From Arcanobacterium sp. (GTDB lineage: Bacteria; Actinomycetota; Actinomycetes; Actinomycetales; Actinomycetaceae): a stretch of 64,000 nucleotides of DNA. The translations under genes were made by a program, and so were the position numbers. The stretch covers positions 124,001 through 188,000 of the forward strand of contig JALFSN010000003.1 in NCBI GenBank assembly GCA_022778805.1. Direction: 5' to 3'. Below, piece by piece: positions 17,788 to 25,900 of this stretch. Position 1 is the first letter of the stretch. Every line of letters starts with the position of its first letter. The notes under the pieces are model-generated. The model was not told the origin of the DNA. It ran no database searches and saw nothing but the letters and a program-made list of their open reading frames with translations.

Positions 17788-20100
17788 TTGAGTGCTATGA
17801 ATTCTCACGAATCCTCGCGCCTGTCTTCCGCCGATGCTGCTTCTCAGGGCAGCCAGTCAGCCCTGCAGCGGGCTTTACACGAAGAACAGACGTTTGCCGA
17901 TCAGGCCTACCGCGCTCTTGACGCCGAACACGACTACTACTCGGCTCAACTCACCCAGGTGCGCGCCCAAGGAGCTCACGGCACCCCCGCAGCCCGTTCG
18001 GAGCGCGATTCCTTTGCCACTCATTACGAGAATAACCTCGTGCGTCTGCGCAACGTCGAAAACCGCCTGGTGCTGGGTCGTCTGGATTTCACCGATCATC
18101 CCGCTATTCACATCGGACGCATTACGCTGCGAGATTCCCAACGCAATATCTTGCTCACCGACTGGCGAGCCCCGCAATCACAGCCCTTTTATCAGGCTAC
18201 CGCAGCACATCCCGGCAATGTGTCTCGCCGTCGTCACATTCAGACGCGGATGCGCACCGTCACTGGGGTGGAAGATGAATTACTTGCCGCCGATCAGGCC
18301 TCCCAATCAGATCTCAACCTCACTGGGGAAGGCGCTCTGATCGCCGCTATGAGCGCCGCTCGCGATGGAAAAATGGGCGACATCGTAGCTACCATTCAAG
18401 CGGAGCAAGATCGTGTGATTCGAGCTAGCGGGAAAGGCGTGCTCGTGGTACAAGGTGGGCCTGGCACCGGAAAAACTGCTGTAGCTCTCCACCGCGCAGC
18501 CTATCTCCTCTACACGGAGCGCGAGCGGTTCGCCACGTCGGGAGTGCTGCTCATCGGCCCTTCGAGGCGCTTTTTGCATTACATCGATCAAGTACTTCCC
18601 TCGCTGGGAGAATCCAACGTCGTGGCCACCACTGTGGGGGAGCTGTTTCCAGGCGTGACGCCGAGCGTATCGGATTCCCCCGAGGCCGCCGATATCAAAG
18701 CACGCCTCGTCTGGCGCACAATAGCGAAGCGGGCAGTGCCCACCATTTTGGAAAAGCCGCTGCGCCACGCCGTGACGTTTACCATTTCAGGGAAAAAAAT
18801 CTCGCTCACTCAAGCGGACGTCGAGCGTGCTCAGCGCAGAGCGCGGCACACCGGCAAGACCCACAACCAAGCGCGCACAGCATATGCAAAATTTCTCGTG
18901 GAACTGCTCGCAGAACGCCTAGCTGCAGCCATGGAGACCTCAATAGCGGACGCCAGTTGGCTCGTGGCGGATGTGGCGAGCGATCCAGACGTCACCCGCG
19001 AGATCAACAGGCACTGGCTGCCAGCCTCACCACAATGGCTGCTGGAGCATATATTGAAATGGCCGGAAGTGCTCGCCCAGGTGGCTCCCGAATTCACCGC
19101 CAGCGAGCGAGCCGCCCTTCGCCGTGATCGCGGAAGTGGGTTTTCACTGGCAGATATCCCTCTTCTCGATGAACTCGCCGAATATCTTGGCCCGTTCGTC
19201 AGCGATGCTCAACGCCGCGAGCAGGCAGCTAAAAACCGCTCAGACGAGCAACTCTCGAGCTACGTCGCCGACACGATGACCACGATGGGACTCGGAGGAG
19301 GAATCGTCAGCTCTGCCACGGTGGCAAGGCGTCTCGTGGCAGATGATCCACATGCGACGTTGGCCGAACAGGCAGCCACAGATCGCTCGTGGACGTACGG
19401 GCACGTGGTCGTAGATGAAGCCCAAGAACTCACGCCTATGCAGTGGGTGATGGTAGCACGCCGTAATCCTTCCCGCTCTATGACGATCGTGGGGGATCTC
19501 GATCAGCGGGCGACGTCTACGCCTGAGCATTCTTGGAAAGCGCTACTAGGAGAACTAGGACGCTTTGCGCGTGTAGAAGAACTCACCGTCTCCTACCGCA
19601 CTCCGGCAAGTATTCTCGATCGCGCCGCCCGTGCTATGGGGGCATTGGGAATGGATGTGCGTCCAGTTCACGGAGCCCGCGATATCCCCGATAGCTATAC
19701 CAGTGAGCAGGTATCTGCCGCCGATCGTGACGCCGCTCTCGAGCACGCCGTCACTGCTCAATGGGATTTTCTCGAACGCGAATACGGCAGTGGATTGGGA
19801 TCTTTGGCTATCATTACGCCGAGCGTTGACGTCGATGCCACACTGGCCACTGTGGAGACTTTCGCCGCAGCTCATGACTATCGTGATGCGGTGAGCCACG
19901 AGAGTGATACCCGCCGCATCACCGTGGCGCATACACTGATGGTCAAGGGGCTGGAATTTGATTCAGTGATTGTGCTGGAGCCAGCAAAAATCGCGCGCGA
20001 GAGTTTAGGCAATCTCTATGTGGCACTCACGCGCGCCACGAAGCATGTGCACGTGCTCTCTACCGAGGAATTGCCGCGCTATCTCGCCATGCCGCAGTGA
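17788..20100 (+). CDS. helD: HelD-type RNA polymerase recycling ATPase/helicase (UvrD-like SF1)
   Basis: A 770-residue superfamily 1 ATPase of the HelD/HelR family, which binds RNA polymerase and releases stalled complexes; the actinobacterial HelR branch is linked to rifamycin tolerance. The first 100 residues are a Gln/Arg-rich coiled coil that in HelD inserts into the polymerase secondary channel. Walker A GGPGTGKT is at 223-230, Walker B is VVDEAQELTP, and motif III is GDLDQRAT. Motifs V and VI are MVKGLEFDSVIV and YVALTRATKHVHV. The region between them holds the HelD-specific clamp insertion. TTG at 17788 follows a purine-rich GGAAAGAG; ATG at 17797 is an alternative. It is monocistronic, divergent from the PAC2 gene. 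Confidence 0.9.
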   Translation: MSAMNSHESSRLSSADAASQGSQSALQRALHEEQTFADQAYRALDAEHDYYSAQLTQVRAQGAHGTPAARSERDSFATHYENNLVRLRNVENRLVLGRLDFTDHPAIHIGRITLRDSQRNILLTDWRAPQSQPFYQATAAHPGNVSRRRHIQTRMRTVTGVEDELLAADQASQSDLNLTGEGALIAAMSAARDGKMGDIVATIQAEQDRVIRASGKGVLVVQGGPGTGKTAVALHRAAYLLYTERERFATSGVLLIGPSRRFLHYIDQVLPSLGESNVVATTVGELFPGVTPSVSDSPEAADIKARLVWRTIAKRAVPTILEKPLRHAVTFTISGKKISLTQADVERAQRRARHTGKTHNQARTAYAKFLVELLAERLAAAMETSIADASWLVADVASDPDVTREINRHWLPASPQWLLEHILKWPEVLAQVAPEFTASERAALRRDRGSGFSLADIPLLDELAEYLGPFVSDAQRREQAAKNRSDEQLSSYVADTMTTMGLGGGIVSSATVARRLVADDPHATLAEQAATDRSWTYGHVVVDEAQELTPMQWVMVARRNPSRSMTIVGDLDQRATSTPEHSWKALLGELGRFARVEELTVSYRTPASILDRAARAMGALGMDVRPVHGARDIPDSYTSEQVSAADRDAALEHAVTAQWDFLEREYGSGLGSLAIITPSVDVDATLATVETFAAAHDYRDAVSHESDTRRITVAHTLMVKGLEFDSVIVLEPAKIARESLGNLYVALTRATKHVHVLSTEELPRYLAMPQ

Positions 20101-20258
20101 ACTACATTACATGTTCCTCACAGGCCGGACGCTCTCGCTTTTGCCACGCAAATATTCGTACGATGGAGGCGACAGCAGGCGATGCTCTGTGCAACCCTGT
20201 GCCGACGTCACTTGCCGTCCCGTTTCTGAGTTCAACGGCGAGCACGGAAGCGGTTTCT

Positions 20259-20276
20259 TGGCACTGTAAGGTGCCA
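20259..20276 (+). other. Small hairpin in the serA leader
   Basis: TGGCAC (20259-20264) and GTGCCA (20271-20276) form a 6-bp stem with a 6-nt loop, ending 34 nt before the serA start codon. No riboswitch family was recognised; it could also be the remains of a helD terminator, but there is no T-tract. Confidence 0.3.
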
Positions 20277-20310
20277 CTACGGAAGAACAGAATAAAAGGA
20301 GAAAGTTGCT

Positions 20311-21510
20311 ATGCCAAAGATTTTGCTGCTGGAGAATCCACACACCGTAGCTGACGAGACGTTTCATCACTATGGCTACGAAGTGCAGCGCATCTCTGGC
20401 TCTCTCGATGAAGATGATCTCATCGAGGCACTCGCAGGCGTTGATATTGTGGGGATTCGTTCCAAGACGCAGGTGACGGAGAAAGTGCTGGAAGCGGCGC
20501 GCCATCTCACTGCTGTGGGAACGTTCTCGATCGGTACGAATCAGATTGACCTCCCCGCTGCGGCAGAGCGCGGCATTGCGGTGTTTAACGCCCCCTACTC
20601 CAACACCCGTTCGGTGGTGGAATTGGTGATTGCCGAAGCTGTGATGCTCACCCGCCACGTGCCCGAGCATGATAAGAATTTACAGCTGCATAAGTGGAAT
20701 AAGACGGCTAAAGATTCGCACGAGCTGCGCGGCAAGACGATGGGAATTATCGGCTATCACTCCATCGGTACGCAGCTGTCCGTTGTGGCCGAAGCAATGG
20801 GCATGAACGTGATTTTCTACGATATCGCCGAACGGCTCGCTATTGGCAACGCTCATCGCGCTAAGAATCTCGATGAGCTCCTGGCAGCTTCCGACGTCGT
20901 CACTCTCCATATTGATGGACGCCCGAGCAACACTGGCTTCTTCTCACGCGAGATGTTTGACAAGATGAAGAAAGGTGCGATTTTTATCAACCTTGCTCGT
21001 GGTCTCGTGTATGACGTCGATGCCCTACGTGAGAAGCTGCTGGACGGCTCGCTCACGGGTGCTGGCGTAGATGTCTACCCTGAAGAGCCACGTAATAATC
21101 AAGAGCCTTTCAATTCTCCGCTGCTAGGTATTCCTAATACTATTCTCACTCCGCATATTGGCGGTTCGACGCTTGAAGCTCAGGAAGACATCGGCCGGTA
21201 TGTGTCGGATAAGTTGATGAAGTATATCGCCACTGGTTCCACTGAGATGAGCGTGAATATCCCGAATGTGACGGTGCCGGCGGAGCAGCCAGCACATCGT
21301 TTGGCTTGGATTCATCACAACACTCCTGGGGCTTTGACGAAAGTGAACAGCCTCTTCAGCGATGAGGGCATCAACGTGGTGTATCAGACCCTAGCTACCG
21401 AGGGCGAACTCGGTTACATGATTATCGACACATCCTCCCCCATCACGCCAGAGGCGCTAGCCGATCTGGAGAAGTCGTCGGCGCATATCCGTGCCCGCGT
21501 CATCCGCTGA
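20311..21510 (+). CDS. serA: D-3-phosphoglycerate dehydrogenase (short SerA with ACT domain)
   Basis: First step of serine synthesis, oxidation of 3-phosphoglycerate with NAD. The 399-residue layout matches the E. coli-type enzyme: substrate domain, Rossmann domain and a C-terminal ACT regulatory domain from about 325 (HHNTPGALTKVNSLFSDEG). Catalytic-site signatures are present (ARGLVYD for Arg, GVDVYPEEP for Glu, TPHIGGST for His). The dinucleotide motif, normally GYGxIG, reads G148-Y-H150-S-I-G153, so the second glycine is replaced by histidine. AAAGGAG is 9 nt before the ATG. It is probably monocistronic. Confidence 0.93.
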   Translation: MPKILLLENPHTVADETFHHYGYEVQRISGSLDEDDLIEALAGVDIVGIRSKTQVTEKVLEAARHLTAVGTFSIGTNQIDLPAAAERGIAVFNAPYSNTRSVVELVIAEAVMLTRHVPEHDKNLQLHKWNKTAKDSHELRGKTMGIIGYHSIGTQLSVVAEAMGMNVIFYDIAERLAIGNAHRAKNLDELLAASDVVTLHIDGRPSNTGFFSREMFDKMKKGAIFINLARGLVYDVDALREKLLDGSLTGAGVDVYPEEPRNNQEPFNSPLLGIPNTILTPHIGGSTLEAQEDIGRYVSDKLMKYIATGSTEMSVNIPNVTVPAEQPAHRLAWIHHNTPGALTKVNSLFSDEGINVVYQTLATEGELGYMIIDTSSPITPEALADLEKSSAHIRARVIR

Positions 21511-21780
21511 CCAGGCCGATAAAGCTAGAGGATAAAACTAGAGGAAACGTACGCAGCAGAATCAGCCAGACCACTTCAGAGGGGTAGGCCCCGCGCAGGT
21601 CAATGCATCAATCAACACATCAGCAGGTCGCCGCACCTATCACCGCAGTTGAAGCGACATATAGCGACACGGTGGAAACGACTGCCCAGACCGGCGTGCG
21701 GGCCGCCCTTGTCTGCACGAGCAACGTGCACACGCTAGGATGGCAAGCGCAGCAGATGCCCTCACATGAGAGAAGATCAC
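21511..21780. other. serA-acyl-CoA ligase intergenic region
   Basis: These 270 nt contain no supported gene. Short repeated words (CTAGAGGA) occur near 21,527-21,545. No terminator or clear promoter was found. Confidence 0.3.
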
Positions 21781-23895
21781 ATGAGCACGAAATCAATGAG
21801 CCAAAAAGCACAGGAACTCTATCCCGAGGGGATTCCCACATCCATTGATCCCATTGAGAAAACCATGCTGGATACTCTCAGCGCTGCCGTACGCACTTAT
21901 CCCGACCGCGTGGCCATTGATTTTCTCGGCAGGGAGACAACGTATGCGCAGCTCATGCGCGACGTGCAACGCGCCGTCACGGTTTTGACAATGTGCGGGG
22001 TGCGCCGCGGAGATGTGGTCTCACTGATTTTGCCGAACTGCCCACAGCACTATGCGTGTTTTTACGCTATCCAAGCTCTTGGAGCTGTCGCGTCCGAGCA
22101 CAACCCACTCGCCCCGCGCGAGCAACTCCTCAAACAACTTGAGAGCGTGGGAGCTCGCGTGGTAGTCGCGTGGGAAAAGACTGTGGAAACGCTCGCCCAG
22201 GAGAGCCTTCACGGCTACACGTTCCTCGCTGTTGATCTCACTCGGGCTTTGCCCAAACGCTCTCAGTTTCTGCTGAAACTTCCGGTAAAAGCTGCCAAGA
22301 TTCAGCGAGCTCAGCTCCGTGGCAAGGTGCCGCTGGGCGTGCATTCCTGGGACAATCAGGTAGCGCACGCTAAGCCGATGAATCTCGATTCAATCAGCGC
22401 ACCAGCCGTTGATGATATTGCCGTGCTCATCCAGACTGGAGGCACGACGGGCACGCCTAAGGCTGTGGCTCTCACGCACGAAAATATCTTGGCCAACACC
22501 GCTCAGATAGTGGCCTGGGTACCAATGGTAACGCCAGGGGCGGAGACACTAGCAGCCGTTTTGCCGTTCTTCCACGCTTTCGGCTTGCAGTTTTCGCTCT
22601 CGGTGTGTGTGGAGCTTGCCGCCACGCAAGTGATGCTGCCATCTTTTGACGTCGATATGCTACTCGCCGCCCACCAGCGCCATCCCATCACAGTTTTCAG
22701 CGGGGTGCCCCCGATGTTCGAGCGAATTTTGAATGCGGTAGACGCTAAAAGTCCTGTGGAACACGTGGATTTGAGCACTGTCCGATTTGGTATTTCGGGC
22801 GCTATGGCTCTCAACCCAGAGCTTGCCGCCCGTTGGGAAAAGGCCACCGGCGGATATCTCATTGAAGGATACGGCATGACGGAAGCATCTCCAGTGATTT
22901 CCGGGTCACCGCTCTCCGCAGATCGCCGTCCCTCCACACTGGGGTTGCCATTCCCCTCCACCGAAATAAAAATCGTCAATCCCGATAATATCGATGAAGA
23001 GTATACCGACGATACAGTGGGTGAAATTTTGGTGCGCGGCCCGCAGGTCTTTCACGGATATTTCCACAACGAGAAAGAGACGGCTCTCACTCTTACCACC
23101 GATGGGTTTTTGCGCACCGGCGATTTAGGAAAATGGGATAACGGATTCTTAGTGATGGCAGATCGGCGCAAAGAGCTAATTATTAATGGCGGATTCAATA
23201 TCTACCCTTCACAGGTGGAAGCTGTATTGCGCGACATGCCTGGGGTACGAGATGTCGCTGTAGTTGGCATGCCTACAGGGTCAATCGGCGAGGCAGTCGT
23301 GGCGGCACTGGTGCTGGAGCCAGGAGCTAGTGTTGATCTGGCAAGCGTGCGAGCATGGGCGGAAAACAAAATTCAGCGTTATGCACTGCCAAAGTCAATT
23401 GCCGTGTTTGACGATCTGCCACGTTCACAGCTCGGAAAGACACTGCGTAAGAATGTGCGCGATCAATTGCGTACCTGGGAGCTTAAATCGGGCGAGTGGA
23501 AAGAGAAAATTTCTGCCGTGACGGCGGCAGCAGCTGAGCGTGCAGATTCGCTCAACGAGACTATTAAAGATAAAGCTGGCGCTCTCAACGAGCAACTTAA
23601 AGAGCACACCGACGCCTTGCGCGACAAAGCGGACGTTCTGCGCGATAAAGCGGATTCTCTCAACGAAACGCTGAAAGAACAAGCAGGTAATTTACGCAGC
23701 ATTGCCGATGAGACAAAAGAAAAAATCGTCGCCCAGCACCGCGATCTTCAGGAAAAGATTCTCAGCCACAAAGACGATTCAAGCTCAACTGCTACATCTG
23801 ATACCACCGCAATGGATTCCGATGCAATCGCTGCTGATTCTCATACCGATGCTTCTCATGCCGCCACGGAGAATGAGCCAGACTCAGCCGAATGA
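21781..23895 (+). CDS. fadD: Long-chain fatty-acid--CoA ligase with hendecad amphipathic C-terminal tail
   Basis: An ANL-superfamily enzyme that activates fatty acids as acyl-AMP and then acyl-CoA. The ATP motif TGGTTGTPK is at 219-227; YGMTEASPV, RTGDLGKW and a C-terminal GGFNIYPSQVEAVL and LPRSQLGKTLRK (catalytic Lys) complete the fold, which ends at about residue 560. The remaining 145 residues are unusual: residues 588-660 form Ala/Lys/Glu/Asp repeats of 11 and 7 residues (ADSLNETIKDK, AGALNEQLKEH, TDALRDK, ADVLRDK), followed by an acidic Ser/Thr/Asp-rich end. I prefer ATG 21781, which has GAGAGAAG 5 nt upstream, over ATG 21766. The gene converges on nrdR. Confidence 0.9.
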   Translation: MSTKSMSQKAQELYPEGIPTSIDPIEKTMLDTLSAAVRTYPDRVAIDFLGRETTYAQLMRDVQRAVTVLTMCGVRRGDVVSLILPNCPQHYACFYAIQALGAVASEHNPLAPREQLLKQLESVGARVVVAWEKTVETLAQESLHGYTFLAVDLTRALPKRSQFLLKLPVKAAKIQRAQLRGKVPLGVHSWDNQVAHAKPMNLDSISAPAVDDIAVLIQTGGTTGTPKAVALTHENILANTAQIVAWVPMVTPGAETLAAVLPFFHAFGLQFSLSVCVELAATQVMLPSFDVDMLLAAHQRHPITVFSGVPPMFERILNAVDAKSPVEHVDLSTVRFGISGAMALNPELAARWEKATGGYLIEGYGMTEASPVISGSPLSADRRPSTLGLPFPSTEIKIVNPDNIDEEYTDDTVGEILVRGPQVFHGYFHNEKETALTLTTDGFLRTGDLGKWDNGFLVMADRRKELIINGGFNIYPSQVEAVLRDMPGVRDVAVVGMPTGSIGEAVVAALVLEPGASVDLASVRAWAENKIQRYALPKSIAVFDDLPRSQLGKTLRKNVRDQLRTWELKSGEWKEKISAVTAAAAERADSLNETIKDKAGALNEQLKEHTDALRDKADVLRDKADSLNETLKEQAGNLRSIADETKEKIVAQHRDLQEKILSHKDDSSSTATSDTTAMDSDAIAADSHTDASHAATENEPDSAE

Positions 23896-24062
23896 GCGCT
23901 CCACTATGCTGTTTTGCTAAACGCTCTACTATGACTGCTTTACTAAATGAGTAGTCATGAGTAGTGAGCGTCATGGGTACACTGCTCGATGAGCGCTGAG
24001 CAATCTGGTTCGCAGCGAACTAAGCTCACTCAAAGGGTTCCTGGTTCACAGACGCTTAGTTC
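23896..24062. other. Convergent fadD-nrdR interval with degenerate repeats
   Basis: ATGACT and AGTCAT near 23,930-23,958 form a weak hairpin that could end fadD transcription, but no T-tract follows. GGTTCGCAG/GGTTCACAG words repeat at about 24,009-24,055 and continue into the 3' end of nrdR. Confidence 0.35.
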
Positions 24063-24683
24063 TCAGGCTCTCGATTTCTCAGACTTTTGGCCCTCAGGGT
24101 CTTGGTTCGCAGACTCGTGGCTTTCAGGATCACGGCTTTGCGATTCTTGGTTTTGAGGCTTGCGGTTCTGCGAGCAATCCTCAGCGTGCCCCTGCGAATC
24201 CTGCAAATGAGCGTCATAATCTTCAGGATGATTCTGAAGCCGCTCGGCTTTCAGCTGATCAATGAGCTGTTCAAAATCGTCGAGTGAATCGAAGTTGGAA
24301 TACACCGAAGCGAAGCGTAGGTAAGCAACTTCATCCAGTTTACGCAATGGCTCCAGAATAGCTTTACCCACATCATCCGTAGCGATGACAGAACCACCAT
24401 TACTACGGATCGACTCTTCAACTTGCTGGGCTAGCAACGCAAGTTGATCAGTCGTGACGGGACGCCCTGAGGATGCTTTACGCACACCGTCAATTATCTT
24501 TTCACGGTTAAACGGCTCCATCGCACCAGAGCGTTTCACTACCACCAACGCAGCAGTCTCCAAAGTAGTAAACCGTCGTTTACAATTCGGACACTCTCTC
24601 CGGCGGCGCACAACAGTGCCGTCATCACTCGTACGAGTATCCACCACACGAGAATCTGGGTAACGACAGAATGGGCAATACAT
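24063..24683 (-). CDS. nrdR: Transcriptional repressor NrdR with low-complexity tail
   Basis: A Zn-ribbon and ATP-cone repressor of ribonucleotide reductase genes. It starts [17 protein letters not shown], with the second zinc pair in CPNCKRRF. The ATP-cone follows ([22 protein letters not shown]) and [20 protein letters not shown] closes the domain near residue 145. Family members end at about 150-165 residues; here about 50 more, rich in Gln, Ser, Glu and Asp with ESQS/ESHES-like repeats, follow. I chose ATG 24683 because the family starts exactly at MxCPFC. A GTG 11 codons upstream is possible but sits inside an apparent promoter. It is the known actinobacterial neighbour of lexA. Confidence 0.94.
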   Translation of the reverse strand: MYCPFCRYPDSRVVDTRTSDDGTVVRRRRECPNCKRRFTTLETAALVVVKRSGAMEPFNREKIIDGVRKASSGRPVTTDQLALLAQQVEESIRSNGGSVIATDDVGKAILEPLRKLDEVAYLRFASVYSNFDSLDDFEQLIDQLKAERLQNHPEDYDAHLQDSQGHAEDCSQNRKPQNQESQSRDPESHESANQDPEGQKSEKSRA

Positions 24684-24689
24684 ACCGTT

Positions 24690-24718
24690 AAAATATCGCG
24701 AATACCACACAGTCACAA
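24690..24718 (-). promoter_or_regulatory. Probable leaderless promoter of nrdR
   Basis: On the minus strand TTGTGA (24713-24718) is separated by exactly 17 nt from TATTTT (24690-24695). The nrdR ATG begins 6 nt after that -10, so the transcript would start at or next to the start codon. No ribosome site is present at normal spacing. Confidence 0.5.
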
Positions 24719-24934
24719 AATTTCCCTATATATCCTCCTTATGCTGAGATTCTTCTCAAGGCCATTCCGCTCCATGGCGCCAATATCATCATTATGCCGA
24801 CATTATGAATCATCATTCATACCGACATTACGAATCCGTTACCGCCAGCCATGCGACGGTATCCATCTCAGGCATTCATACGACAGCCACTCACAGATAT
24901 TCGCACAGCAGCTATCTGCGGAAGCTGATGAATA

Positions 24935-25555
24935 TCATCCCACGACTCCCAAACCCAGCGAAGCATAAAGTCCTAAGACAAAAATGAGACTCGCAGCGCC
25001 GACCATGAGCCCTATTCCCAGTACTATTCTCATAGGAGCCGTCAGCAGCGAGTGGGTAGCCGTCATTGATGGGACAATATGCACACCTGACCTGGCAGAC
25101 GGCCTGACAGCCGGACTGGAAGCTGGCCTGGCAAAAGCACGATACAGCGTCTTCCCGCTGTCATCTCTGCGCTTTTCGTTACCACGTGCATTACCACCGC
25201 GTGTACTACTGCCGCGCACATTAGCTCCACCTCCGCGCACATCACGGCGAGAAGTGCGAATGCGCTCATCGCGACGGATATGCCCGCGCCCACTGCCGGC
25301 AGAAGCCGCTACACTGGCAGTAATAGAAGGCGCTTTCCGCCGCATGTACACATCGTGCATAGAGATATCGTCTGGAACCACCATCAGATAGCGATCACCA
25401 TATGTACGCGGATGATCAGGACGTACTCGCTGCCGCGTCTTTACATGGCGCATACGTTTCGTTGGTGCTAGTGACACCTGATGATCGGGCACGGCATTCA
25501 GTACCCGTTGCCTCCGAGTGCTCTGTGCTTGAACAGCCACACGTGCGCTCATCAT
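24935..25555 (-). CDS. Arg-rich tail-anchored membrane protein at the ChiZ/DivS position beside lexA
   Basis: About 206 residues with one domain-scale feature: a C-terminal membrane span (about 175-204, rich in Leu, Ile, Val and Gly) that ends the protein. The preceding 170 residues are very basic and apparently disordered, with RG-rich repeats (RGGGANVRGSSTRGGNARG). In M. tuberculosis the gene between lexA and nrdR is chiZ (Arg-rich disordered tail, one membrane span, extracellular LysM) and in Corynebacterium divS; both are SOS-induced division inhibitors. Here the orientation and tail-plus-span layout agree, but no LysM follows the span. Three LexA boxes lie upstream. AAAGGTAGG precedes the tandem ATGs at 25555/25552; a longer start at 25594 is possible. 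Function is inferred from position only. Confidence 0.7.
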   Translation of the reverse strand: MMSARVAVQAQSTRRQRVLNAVPDHQVSLAPTKRMRHVKTRQRVRPDHPRTYGDRYLMVVPDDISMHDVYMRRKAPSITASVAASAGSGRGHIRRDERIRTSRRDVRGGGANVRGSSTRGGNARGNEKRRDDSGKTLYRAFARPASSPAVRPSARSGVHIVPSMTATHSLLTAPMRIVLGIGLMVGAASLIFVLGLYASLGLGVVG

Positions 25556-25631
25556 CCACCTACCTTTTCCCCGCCCAGTCAGGGCTTCCCGCACGACAGG
25601 CTTATCGTGCTATGAACCTTTTCACCACATT

Positions 25632-25645
25632 CGAACATCTGTTCG
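25632..25645. promoter_or_regulatory. LexA (SOS) box 1
   Basis: CGAACATCTGTTCG is a perfect match to the Gram-positive and actinobacterial SOS consensus CGAAC-N4-GTTCG. It lies upstream of both divergent genes, 77 nt from the ChiZ-position gene and 256 nt from lexA. Confidence 0.88.
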
Positions 25646-25688
25646 GATTTTCTGTTCGCAACTATACTCGGCACATCGCGCAATGTCT

Positions 25689-25702
25689 AGAACATACGTT
25701 CG
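25689..25702. promoter_or_regulatory. LexA (SOS) box 2
   Basis: AGAACATACGTTCG matches CGAAC-N4-GTTCG at all but the first base. It is 57 bp from box 1 and 21 bp from box 3, counted start to start. Confidence 0.78.
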
Positions 25703-25709
25703 AAAACGC

Positions 25710-25723
25710 CGAACAAATGTTTG
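25710..25723. promoter_or_regulatory. LexA (SOS) box 3
   Basis: CGAACAAATGTTTG fits the CGAAC-N4-GTTYG form of the consensus. It is two helical turns from box 2, so two LexA dimers could bind on the same face of the helix. Confidence 0.78.
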
Positions 25724-25772
25724 AACATCTTTGTGTGTGCTTGATAAGCTGCTAATACCAGTGAATCAGATG

Positions 25773-25805
25773 GGTACCGAAGATTTTCAGAAAATTTTCG
25801 GTACC
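25773..25805. promoter_or_regulatory. 33-nt palindrome in the lexA leader
   Basis: GGTACCGAA (25773-25781) is perfectly complementary to TTCGGTACC (25797-25805), and the inner ATTTT/AAAAT also pairs, leaving a CAG loop. No T-tract follows in either direction, so it does not look like a terminator. It lies 95 nt before lexA. Confidence 0.6.
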
Positions 25806-25900
25806 TTATGAGAAAACTGCGAAATAACGCCGCTAAGTAGTGCCACATCGTGGCAAAGAGGCAGCACTTATCAGCGCGGTTTCGTTAGGAAAGGCATTCT

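Larger units (their letters stand above)
25556..25900. other. Divergent SOS control region between the ChiZ-position gene and lexA
   Basis: About 345 nt without a gene. It contains three LexA boxes (25632-25645, 25689-25702, 25710-25723), a possible lexA -10 TATACT at 25663-25668, a 33-nt near-perfect palindrome (25773-25805) and a 6-bp hairpin TGCCAC/GTGGCA near 25,841-25,855. An AGGAAAGG ribosome site for lexA is at about 25,888-25,895. Confidence 0.6.

Noticed and set aside
24717..24934. A frameshifted LysM domain downstream of the ChiZ-position gene.
   Set aside because: All three minus-strand frames were read through this stretch; they close quickly and show no LysM-like sequence.
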